A stretch of 38,512 bases of DNA from SAR324 cluster bacterium (lineage in GTDB: Bacteria > SAR324 > XYD2-FULL-50-16), in NCBI GenBank assembly GCA_028282885.1, contig JANQGX010000063.1, positions 1 to 38,512 of the forward strand. Reading direction: 5' to 3'. The notes below the pieces were generated by a model. It saw nothing but the letters and a program-made list of their open reading frames with translations. It was not told where the DNA came from and searched no databases. Below are positions 23,317 to 30,369 of this stretch, one piece after another. Every line of letters begins with the position of its first letter. The first letter of the stretch is position 1. A program made the position numbers and the translations under genes.

Positions 23317-24093
23317 TCAGAAAACGTGACTATCGGCAATCCTGATGGATACCTTGGTGTAAATTTCATGCAATTGTTCTCCTCCTCCGCCCTGGGAAAT
23401 CAGCTCCATAAAACTTGCCTTTGCCGAGTCTTTTATCCTGGATGAAGCCAGCACCGTAATACCGGTTTCGGCGTATGCTTCCGGATAGATCAGCGTAGAC
23501 GGTCCCATCAGGATGATATCCCTGGCAGATTGGCAGTAGCGGACAATCTGGTCCGTTGTTGAGTTGATGAGGGTGGTACCGGTGATAATCACCACATCGC
23601 AATCCTTTAGCAGTCTCTCTTCAGCCCAATCGGGGTAAACATAAGGAACACCTGCCACAGGCTTTCTTTCAAATACCCGCAGTTCACCGATCCTGGGTTC
23701 AAGCTCCGGAATCAATGGTTTGAAATAACCGATCATTCCGACGGTGTCATTCGGACTGAAATCAACTTCATCCAGCCCCTCCCTGTCTTCAACCAGACCG
23801 GGCAGGTCAAAAGATGTCAAGGCATTCAGCACGGCGACCCCGATTGATGATTTCAACAGGTTTTTCATGTCAAGCGTCCATTCGGACAATTCCAAAGCGC
23901 TTTTTCCTATCAGGCTGCCCGCTTCTTTTAACAAACCGTTGTTGCTGCCAAACTCACTGTTAAATACAAAAGAGCTGCCCAGGCTGCCGTCATCCAGAAC
24001 CACACATAAAAAAGCCAATCCGATGCGGACATCCCTGATGGTTCTTTCTGCGGCCCTGTCCCTGGCCTGCTCGACAATTCTGTCAATAATCAT
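23317..24093 (-). CDS. DUF4213/DUF364 putative heavy-metal-chelation protein
   Basis: From the ATG at 24093 (AGGA eight bases upstream) this is a 258-residue cytoplasmic protein; a GTG at 24129 would add 12 residues but has no ribosome site. The N-terminal half is a DUF4213 enolase-N-like domain, and the C-terminal half a Rossmann-like DUF364 domain with NDTVGMIGYFKPLIPEL, VVIITGTTLINSTTDQIV and ILMGPSTLIYPEA. DUF364 is described as a putative heavy-metal chelation domain and often lies beside FecBCD-type transporters. It follows the ATPase gene on the same strand and is probably part of that operon. It may sequester or release the imported metal or complex; the ligand is unknown. Confidence 0.85.
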   Translation of the reverse strand: MIIDRIVEQARDRAAERTIRDVRIGLAFLCVVLDDGSLGSSFVFNSEFGSNNGLLKEAGSLIGKSALELSEWTLDMKNLLKSSIGVAVLNALTSFDLPGLVEDREGLDEVDFSPNDTVGMIGYFKPLIPELEPRIGELRVFERKPVAGVPYVYPDWAEERLLKDCDVVIITGTTLINSTTDQIVRYCQSARDIILMGPSTLIYPEAYAETGITVLASSRIKDSAKASFMELISQGGGGEQLHEIYTKVSIRIADSHVF

Positions 24094-24149
24094 TATTGAT
24101 CCTGTTGAAAATGGTGGTTGTTCAGTCACACCTGGATTAATGAAGATGC

Positions 24150-24953
24150 TTAGTTGGCGATTCCGGGAATGCAGACTTTTCGGAAAAAGGGTTCCTCAAG
24201 TTGCACCACGTCAATGTTGATACCATAAGCCCGGCTCAATACCTCACCGCAAATGACATCTTCGGGATTGCCCATTGCGAGAAAGGTTCCCCCCTTTAGC
24301 ACTGCTGCTTTGTGGGAATTCAGCAGTGCGTGGTCCGGGAAATGGGTTGCGATGACGATAGTGGTACCTGCTTCGGACAACCGGGAAATGACTTCCAGGA
24401 CTTTCATCTGGTTTCCCAGGTCTAAATGCGATGTGGGTTCATCCAAAAGCAATACACCGGTATCCTGCACCATTGCCCTGGCTATCATCACCAGTTGCCA
24501 TTCTCCGCCACTGATATTCTTGCAGTTCTTATCGGCAAGCTCTGCAATCCCAACCTGCTCCAGAACCTGTTGAACCTTTTGCTCATCCTCTTTACCGGGG
24601 CTACTGAAAGCACCGACATAGGCCGCACGCCCCATCAGGACGATATCCCTGACCAGGAATGGAAAAGGCGAACTACGATCCTGGGGAACATAGCTGATTC
24701 TTTTGGCTCTTTCCCTGGAACTGAGATGAAAAAGGTTTTTGTCATCCAAATTGATCATCCCGGATTCCGGAGAAAGCAAACCTGCCATGCACTTCAGAAG
24801 AGTTGATTTTCCGGTTCCGTTCGGTCCCAAAAGAAAAAAAGCTTCACCACGTCTGACTGTAAAGGAAATCTCCTGAAATATATACCGGGTACGATTCTCC
24901 TCGTAGCTGAACCGGATCTTGTGAACGTCGAATTTCGCACGGGATATCTTCAT
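24150..24953 (-). CDS. ABC transporter ATPase, FecE type (second system)
   Basis: This 267-residue protein has Walker A GPNGTGKST (43-51), signature ISGGEWQLV (147-155), Walker B VLLLDEP (167-173) and the switch His in IATHFPDH. Its length is normal for FecE/FhuC proteins and it lacks the long C-terminal extension of the first system's ATPase. It powers the permease encoded 4 bp upstream. The signature reads SGGEW rather than SGGQ/E-R, a common FecE variant. The substrate should match that of the binding protein at 26014-27141. Confidence 0.94.
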   Translation of the reverse strand: MKISRAKFDVHKIRFSYEENRTRYIFQEISFTVRRGEAFFLLGPNGTGKSTLLKCMAGLLSPESGMINLDDKNLFHLSSRERAKRISYVPQDRSSPFPFLVRDIVLMGRAAYVGAFSSPGKEDEQKVQQVLEQVGIAELADKNCKNISGGEWQLVMIARAMVQDTGVLLLDEPTSHLDLGNQMKVLEVISRLSEAGTTIVIATHFPDHALLNSHKAAVLKGGTFLAMGNPEDVICGEVLSRAYGINIDVVQLEEPFFRKVCIPGIAN

Positions 24954-24957
24954 CTTC

Positions 24958-26001
24958 TCACCACCCGATCCTGTTTTGTCTCAAAAGAAAGGCGAATAGC
25001 GGTGCGCCGATAATGGATGTCAGAATCCCGAGGGGTATCTCACTGGCAGAAAGGGAGCGGGCCAGGGTATCAACCACCACCAGGAACGAAGAGCCGGTCA
25101 ATATAGTCACCGGCAGAAGGTAGCGATTATCCGGGCCAACCAGCATTCTGCCAATGTGAGGTACAACCAGGCCTATCCAGCCAATGATACCGCAGAGACA
25201 AACTGCGGAAGCTGTTAAGACCGTTGAGCAGAGGATAATGGCGATTTTTAATCGTTCAGTGTTAACACCGAGGGCCTTCGCGTCATCATCACCCATGGTC
25301 AGAATATTGATTTTCCACCTGATCAACAACATGATGATAATACTGGCAATTATCATAGGTCCAAAAACGCGAATATCCTTGGCAGACACATGGTTGAGAG
25401 ATCCCAGCAGCCAGAAGACAATAGCCGGCATCTTGTTCATAGGATCGGCCATATACTTGGTCAGGGAGGTTAAAGCCGAAAAAAGCGAGCCAACCACTAT
25501 TCCCGATAAAACCAACATCAGAATCGGTGTGGAGCTTTTCATCCTGCTCATCAGAAAGGTGATAAACACCGCCAGTAACCCGAATACAAAAGACGAAACC
25601 TGGATAATCACCAGGCTGTCAAACAACAATATCGCAATTGCCGCTCCGAAACCTGCTCCCGAAGAGACTCCCAGGATTTGGGATGAGACCAGGGGATTGC
25701 GGAACATTCCCTGGAAAGCCGCTCCGGATATGGAAAGTCCGGCACCCACAAGAATCCCGGCCAGTATCCGTGGGAACCGCACATCATACACCACACATTC
25801 TATAGTGCGACTCCAGGTTTTCTCGATGGGAAAAAGCTCGGACAGCGGGATTTTAATGATCGTGAGAGAGGGAATGGAATAACGTCCGATTCCCATCGCC
25901 ACAATGCCCACAACAAGGACCAAGGCAATAAGAATGATAATCACCTTGACCGGATTCCTGTGAGTCCAGCCCAGCATATTGTCATTTACCGAAGTTTCCA
26001 T
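24958..26001 (-). CDS. FecCD-type ABC transporter permease (second system)
   Basis: This 347-residue protein has about ten membrane helices and FecCD landmarks: DVRFPRILAGILVGAGLSIS, AFQGMFRNPLVSSQILGVSS, LCGIIGWIGLVVPHIGRMLVG and EIPLGILTSIIGAPLFAFLL. It forms the translocation channel. The gene starts 12 bp after the binding-protein stop and ends 4 bp before the ATPase start, so the three are in one operon. Sequence alone does not separate iron-siderophore from cobalamin or other metal-chelate transport. Confidence 0.94.
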   Translation of the reverse strand: METSVNDNMLGWTHRNPVKVIIILIALVLVVGIVAMGIGRYSIPSLTIIKIPLSELFPIEKTWSRTIECVVYDVRFPRILAGILVGAGLSISGAAFQGMFRNPLVSSQILGVSSGAGFGAAIAILLFDSLVIIQVSSFVFGLLAVFITFLMSRMKSSTPILMLVLSGIVVGSLFSALTSLTKYMADPMNKMPAIVFWLLGSLNHVSAKDIRVFGPMIIASIIIMLLIRWKINILTMGDDDAKALGVNTERLKIAIILCSTVLTASAVCLCGIIGWIGLVVPHIGRMLVGPDNRYLLPVTILTGSSFLVVVDTLARSLSASEIPLGILTSIIGAPLFAFLLRQNRIGW

Positions 26002-26013
26002 AAAATCAGCGAA

Positions 26014-27141
26014 TCACCCCTTTTTGTTTTTACGAAGTTTTTGACCAAAAAGTACTCTGCCCATCTTGCCGTTTTCAATTTTGTCAGCTTGCTGATCCGA
26101 GATTTCATACTCAAAAATCTCACGATAAAATCTCTTCAGCTCATCCCGGTAGGAGAGATCGGCGAAATGTTCGGGATACGCCTTGAAAGCCATCCACAAC
26201 GGATAAAGAACAGCCGATTCCGCAGAAGGACGACTCCAGAGAAAGACACCACTGGGAACCATGTAAACCCTGTTTTCCTTGACCGCTTTTATCTCCTGCC
26301 AGCGGGAATCCTGCTTTAAGTCGGCAGGTTTCCCCCTGTCGATGATGATCATATCGGGATTGCTTTGAATCACCTGTTCCATGGAAATCTCCATAAAGCC
26401 GGTATGCATCCCTTCATGTTGACCCACAGTCGTATTGACATCGAGAATGGCATTGCGGCACATGGCTGCATCCATCCATTTTGTGATAAAAGTGTCTCCA
26501 CCCAGTGTTTGCAGATGGCTTGACCCCTCTCCTACGAAAATCTTTTTTCTTTTTTCCACAGGAATGTCACCAATTCGTTCCTTGATCATTTTCAAAGTTT
26601 TATCCAGATAGGTGACATACCTGGTTGCCCGCTCGTTTTTCTGGAAGACCTCTCCGAAGAAACGCACCTCTTCCCGCAATTCATCAAAAGCGGCCCCCAT
26701 GTTTCCGGAAAGAAAAATCACCGGTATTTCGGTGTGCTTCTCAACAATTCGGCCATCAACGTCAAATGCAATCACACAGTCGGGATTTGCTGCCAACAAG
26801 GTTTCAATATTGACGTTTCCGTTGGTAGTCCGGGGAGCTGGTTTGGTTTTCAGGGTGGGATCCATCAGGTTCATCAATTCCATCATCTGCGCTCCTTTGG
26901 TCACGGCAACCACACTATCCTGGGCACCCAGCATGTAGGGAATTTGACTGATAGGTCCGCCGAATACTCCAAAAGTGGCTGCCTTTGCCGGTATTGAAAT
27001 GTTTCGTCCCGTCATATCCGTAACTTGTCTACTTTCATTTTTGGCGGTAGTAACAGTCCGCTCATCCTTTTTTTTATCGCAGCCTGTACCGATCAGAAGC
27101 AAAACCGCCATAAAAACAAATAGATTCATTGCTCTTTTCAA
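26014..27141 (-). CDS. Lipoprotein substrate-binding protein, FecB/FepB type (second system)
   Basis: This 375-residue protein has a signal peptide with lipobox GTGC (Cys21) and a class III binding fold: VTDMTGRNISIPAKAATFGV at the start of the mature protein, then IETLLAANPDCVIAFD and the long connecting helix near ATRYVTYLDKTLKMIKERIG. The C-terminus is very basic (GQKLRKNKKG). The start is a TTG at 27141, preferred because AGGAGG ends only four bases upstream, while the ATG four codons later is too far away. It heads the operon with the permease, ATPase and DUF364 genes. The ligand is a metal complex of unknown type. Confidence 0.9.
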   Translation of the reverse strand: MKRAMNLFVFMAVLLLIGTGCDKKKDERTVTTAKNESRQVTDMTGRNISIPAKAATFGVFGGPISQIPYMLGAQDSVVAVTKGAQMMELMNLMDPTLKTKPAPRTTNGNVNIETLLAANPDCVIAFDVDGRIVEKHTEIPVIFLSGNMGAAFDELREEVRFFGEVFQKNERATRYVTYLDKTLKMIKERIGDIPVEKRKKIFVGEGSSHLQTLGGDTFITKWMDAAMCRNAILDVNTTVGQHEGMHTGFMEISMEQVIQSNPDMIIIDRGKPADLKQDSRWQEIKAVKENRVYMVPSGVFLWSRPSAESAVLYPLWMAFKAYPEHFADLSYRDELKRFYREIFEYEISDQQADKIENGKMGRVLFGQKLRKNKKG

Positions 27142-27512
27142 AACACCTCCTGTTTAGGATCATGATTTAATGTTGTTGTTCTCGGGAGTGATCAGCATAG
27201 CAAAGTAACTTATAGAAATTTTATGTTATTATTATTCATCTTGTTCCTGATCAATTCATAAATCAGGTTTTTAATCATTAAATCAGATTATAATTACTAA
27301 TACTAACTATAATACACTCAAAAAACCTTAAAATCCCGATTTTGTGAATAACCTTATTTTTCAAAATTATCGTTTGCTAACGATCTGTCATTTTATGAAA
27401 GGATTGAGAGCTGAAAAATCTGAAAAATCTTAACGGGGAGATATGATGGATAACCGGACCTGGAGATGAGAAGTAAGGCCGGGAGTGAGGATTAATTGCT
27501 GTATAGAACTAG
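27142..27512. other. AT-rich promoter region of the second ABC operon
   Basis: These 371 bp contain no gene. The section 27190-27400 is strongly AT-rich with several AATCA-like words and TATAAT-like hexamers, suitable for the promoter of the minus-strand operon. A small hairpin (ATCGTT, loop TGCT, AACGAT) lies at 27369-27384. I see no cobalamin aptamer and no convincing Fur box. Confidence 0.45.
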
Positions 27513-28337
27513 TCAGACAACTTCGGGGGTGAAATGACGAATCATCAGCTCGCAGATGGCAACCCACTCGGAGTCACCGGCACTACTCTGATCAATTATC
27601 AAGTGATGAAAGGGATATTTGAGTCGGTGGGGATTCCGTTTGATTTTATGGACCAGCCATTGTGTCAATTGATGGTTTTTAACCAGTGATTTGATTTTTT
27701 GATAGGAGACCAACTCATCATCCCTGTCAATCACGACAACCGACGGAATGTTGAGGGAACTGTTCAGACGGGCTTTAAAACCACGAACCGCTTCCAGCAA
27801 AGAGAGATAGGCAGCAACGGGAGTGCCACGGTTAGCCCGGTAGTTTTTGGGAGACAGGCTGGGGATGACTATCCCCGGAAACAGGTAAAGGAGACGAAAA
27901 AACGGCACCCTGACCCTGTGAGTGGCGATGGCCGGCGCAAACAGGAACATTCTTTCAAAAACGGGGGTACGATAGGAAAGCACCATATTGCATCCCAGCA
28001 ATCCACCAAGTGAATAACCCACAAAATAGATGGGACAACCCAGGGATTCGGCTCTCTGTTGACAGAGCTTGTAACCTTCCCGAACTTCGTCCTGCCAGAT
28101 CCTGTGAGTGACTTTTTTAAAGGCCTTCAAACGTAATCGGGCAATTTGACCTGTATTCAGATTCCCGGATTCTTCGCCGTGCCCCTTCAGAGAGAGTAGA
28201 AGTGCATCCAGGCCGATTTCATTCAGCACGGCAATAATAGCACTCATCTTCTCCGGTTTCAGGTTCAGGCCATGGACAACCAACACCATGCCTTTTGCAG
28301 TTTCCAATGCTGTCTGATAATACCACTGCATGCCCAT
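27513..28337 (-). CDS. Alpha/beta hydrolase (serine hydrolase, lipase-like)
   Basis: This 274-residue protein has the alpha/beta-hydrolase layout: oxyanion-hole region VVHGLN (20-25), the nucleophile elbow GYSLGG with Ser109 (107-112), an acid residue near Asp207 (IDRDDELVS) and a histidine at His244/His245 (YPFHHLIID). The family resembles monoacylglycerol-lipase/serine-aminopeptidase_S33 enzymes that hydrolyse esters. It lacks a signal peptide, so it is cytoplasmic. The gene stands alone and is divergent from the acetyltransferase gene. The substrate is unknown. Confidence 0.88.
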   Translation of the reverse strand: MGMQWYYQTALETAKGMVLVVHGLNLKPEKMSAIIAVLNEIGLDALLLSLKGHGEESGNLNTGQIARLRLKAFKKVTHRIWQDEVREGYKLCQQRAESLGCPIYFVGYSLGGLLGCNMVLSYRTPVFERMFLFAPAIATHRVRVPFFRLLYLFPGIVIPSLSPKNYRANRGTPVAAYLSLLEAVRGFKARLNSSLNIPSVVVIDRDDELVSYQKIKSLVKNHQLTQWLVHKIKRNPHRLKYPFHHLIIDQSSAGDSEWVAICELMIRHFTPEVV

Positions 28338-28523
28338 ATGCCTCCCTATTTCCTTGCTAGACTCTTTGAGAAGGTTTATTTAAAAAGAGATTTTATGAAA
28401 TCCGGTTTTTAATGTCAATTAAGGCAACAAACAGTGGGCCCTGATCAAATATAAAACCTCGGAAAGGTAAACCGACCCTATCCGTAACCGATCGTCAAAT
28501 CAAACAGCACCCCCGGATTATTA

Positions 28524-28931
28524 ATGGAACTGCAAAAATTCAATGCTTTTCTTGAAGATGAGATTCAGACTCTCCTGGATGGTCTGAATGCTTACAACTA
28601 CAACAAGGTAAAAAGGGATTACCTCCCGTTTATGATCGTTATCAAAGAGAACGATTTGACTATCGCCGGCGCGCAGTGCGCAAGTACCTGGAAATGGATG
28701 AATATCAAGCTTCTCTGGGTGGAAGAAAGCCACAGTCGAAAAGGTCTTGGCAGGAAAATCATGCTTGAGATCGAGGAAGAGGCAAGGAAGAGAGGTTGTC
28801 TCGGAGTTCATGTTGACACGTTTGAGTTCCAGGCTTTGGAGTTTTATCAGAAACTTGGATATTCCATTTTCGGAGAAATCGAGGATCATCCACCGGGCCA
28901 CCGCAGGTTTTACCTGAAAAAAAGAGTCTGA
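28524..28931 (+). CDS. GNAT-family N-acetyltransferase
   Basis: This 135-residue protein has the GNAT acetyl-CoA-binding core: the beta4 strand IKLLWVEESHSRKGLGRKIM (61-80) with the R/Q-x-x-G-x-G pattern, the helix LEIEEEARKRGC, and the final ALEFYQKLGYSIFGEIED motif. GNAT enzymes transfer an acetyl group to an amine; small stand-alone proteins of this kind modify proteins, antibiotics or polyamines, and the acceptor cannot be predicted here. The C-terminal HPPGHRRFYLKKRV is typical. The 3' end faces the decayed GGDEF gene, with which it overlaps only if that frame is read through. Confidence 0.9.
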   Translation: MELQKFNAFLEDEIQTLLDGLNAYNYNKVKRDYLPFMIVIKENDLTIAGAQCASTWKWMNIKLLWVEESHSRKGLGRKIMLEIEEEARKRGCLGVHVDTFEFQALEFYQKLGYSIFGEIEDHPPGHRRFYLKKRV

Positions 28932-28984
28932 ATTCCTTTTGCTTCAGTTTCACGGCTCCTTTACTCCTCGGCAAATACATAAAT

Positions 28985-29226
28985 GCGTCCCCTGTGTCGT
29001 GACCATATGAGTCGTTCACGTTCTTAAATCCATCCAGATCGATAAACAGAACTGAAGCCTTGTTATCATTTCGGCGGGCATTGGTTGTCGCCATTTGAAT
29101 CCTATCCCTGACCAGACGAAGGCTCGGTAGATCAGTCAAAGCATCATGGGTTGTGAGATACCTAATCTTCGCCTCGTGTTCCGTTCGTTCCGTAATATCC
29201 CGATTCACCCCGGTCATGCGCAGTGG
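28985..29226 (-). pseudogene. Fragment of a PAS/PAC-GGDEF diguanylate cyclase gene
   Basis: The frame from about 29226 reads PLRMTGVNRDITER (the end of a PAS/PAC domain), then YLTTHDALTDL and FIDLDGFKNVNDSYGHDTGD, the first half of a GGDEF domain. It then loses similarity before the GGDEF active-site loop. A stop lies just upstream in frame, and the PAS domain and the cyclase active site are missing, so no enzyme can be made. It directly abuts an acyltransferase fragment, which shows that the locus was rearranged. Confidence 0.8.
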
Positions 29227-29229
29227 TTT

Positions 29230-29424
29230 TCAGAAAATTGTCGGACTTGGATCTGTCAATGGGTATTCCCCCAACCAACGACAAATCTTCCCAAAGGGCT
29301 TTTTGAAAATCGCAGCTTTTCCCATCCAATAAACTTTGGCCTTAAAATAGAAAGCGTAAAAGAGCATCATTGGCATATCCCAATTGGAGGTGTGGGGAGC
29401 TGCTATAAGAACCAGTTTCTGAAT
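29230..29424 (-). pseudogene. Fragment of a PlsC-like lysophospholipid acyltransferase gene
   Basis: Read on the minus strand from 29424, the frame gives KLVLIAAPHTSNWDMP with the family's H-x4-D catalytic motif, YWMGKAAIFKKPFGKICRWL and GGIPIDRSKSDNF. This is the core of a 1-acylglycerol-phosphate acyltransferase-like protein. An in-frame TAA lies immediately upstream and the frame then runs into the GGDEF fragment, so both ends are missing. It is a gene fragment and not a functional enzyme. Confidence 0.8.
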
Positions 29425-29430
29425 TTATAG

Positions 29431-29816
29431 AAACCATACGATAATTATCAGACTTTGTCGGCTTATGTTGAGGCAGGTAATTGAGCCTGCAACTAGAGGT
29501 ATGGTTGTTGGAAATCCATGTAATCGAACCCTATCTTCCCACCATCTTTATCCGGACCCTGCGAAGTAACAACAGTTGTCATACTTAGTTATCTCTTTTT
29601 TTAATATATTTTTGACAAATTAGGGCCAGATCGTAATATAATATGTTCAGTTGCTTTAAGTGGTAAAATGGGTGAATCCGGTCTCAACAGTCTTTAATAG
29701 AGCCATGCATCAATAGTTGGAGCCTCTTCGCTTGTTGTTGCCTTTTTTTGGGAATCGTATCTCAATTATTCTTATATTCAAGTCTGAAACTTGTTTTTGC
29801 CTTGGGAGGAATATCA
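29431..29816 (+). other. Promoter-bearing intergenic region before cheW
   Basis: About 385 bp between the pseudogene fragments and cheW hold no gene. A promoter candidate at 29612-29642 is listed separately. A short in-frame extension of cheW to 29748 exists but lacks a ribosome site. Confidence 0.6.
29612..29642 (+). promoter_or_regulatory. Sigma-70-type promoter of cheW-mcp
   Basis: A perfect TTGACA -35 box (29612-29617) is followed by TAATAT (29634-29639, 16-bp spacer) overlapping a perfect TATAAT (29637-29642, 19-bp spacer). Either can serve as the -10 box. It lies about 175 bp upstream of the cheW start. Confidence 0.6.
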
Positions 29817-30317
29817 ATGGAGCAGGAAGAATTGGAATTCAGTCTTCATGATGTAACGGAAGAAGATTCACAAAAGGACAAGTATCTTTCCTTTCGTTTA
29901 GGGAAAGAGTCATATGGTATCGATATACGATATGTAACTGAAATTATAGTTATGCAGGAAATCACCAAAGTCCCGGATATGCCGGATTTTATCATTGGTG
30001 TTATCAACCTGCGGGGCAAGGTTATATCCGTTATGGATATCAGGAGTCGATTTCATCTTGAATCACGGGAGTATGATGATCGCACCTGTATCATTGTCGT
30101 TGAAGTGGATGATATCATGATTGGTTTGGTTGTCGACACGGTTAACGAGGTATCCGATATTAAGGAGGAGTATATTGAACCTCCGCCCGCGATGCATTCG
30201 GGGATCAAGAATCACTATATCCAGGGTTTGGGCAAGGTGAATGATCAGGTCAAAATTCTGCTTGATATTACCAAGATTCTGCATGAGGAGGAACTCGCCC
30301 AGATTGGCCAAATTTAG
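29817..30317 (+). CDS. cheW: CheW chemotaxis coupling protein
   Basis: This 166-residue protein is chosen to start at the ATG at 29817 because GGGAGGAA lies just upstream. It has the CheW SH3-like double-barrel: KYLSFRLGKESYGIDIRYVT, TKVPDMPDFIIGVINLRGKV (the conserved receptor-contact motif), MDIRSRF, and VDTVNEVSDIKEEYIEPPP near the C-terminus. CheW links chemoreceptors to the CheA kinase in the polar array. The first 25 residues are acidic. The mcp gene follows after 52 bp, so the receptor and its adaptor are probably co-expressed. No cheA, cheR or cheB is in the window. Confidence 0.94.
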   Translation: MEQEELEFSLHDVTEEDSQKDKYLSFRLGKESYGIDIRYVTEIIVMQEITKVPDMPDFIIGVINLRGKVISVMDIRSRFHLESREYDDRTCIIVVEVDDIMIGLVVDTVNEVSDIKEEYIEPPPAMHSGIKNHYIQGLGKVNDQVKILLDITKILHEEELAQIGQI

Positions 30318-30369
30318 ATGTTAGGCAGATGTATCCGACTTCAGTAAACTTCTTGAAAAGGAGTTAATA

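Noticed and set aside
27142..27512. Fur box or cobalamin riboswitch before the second ABC operon
   Set aside because: The AT-rich stretch has no 19-bp Fur-like palindrome that I can defend and none of the cobalamin core blocks.
28759..29217. Reading the 152-codon minus-strand frame as an intact gene
   Set aside because: Only the first part is GGDEF-like; the rest is antisense to the acetyltransferase gene. I report a pseudogene fragment instead.
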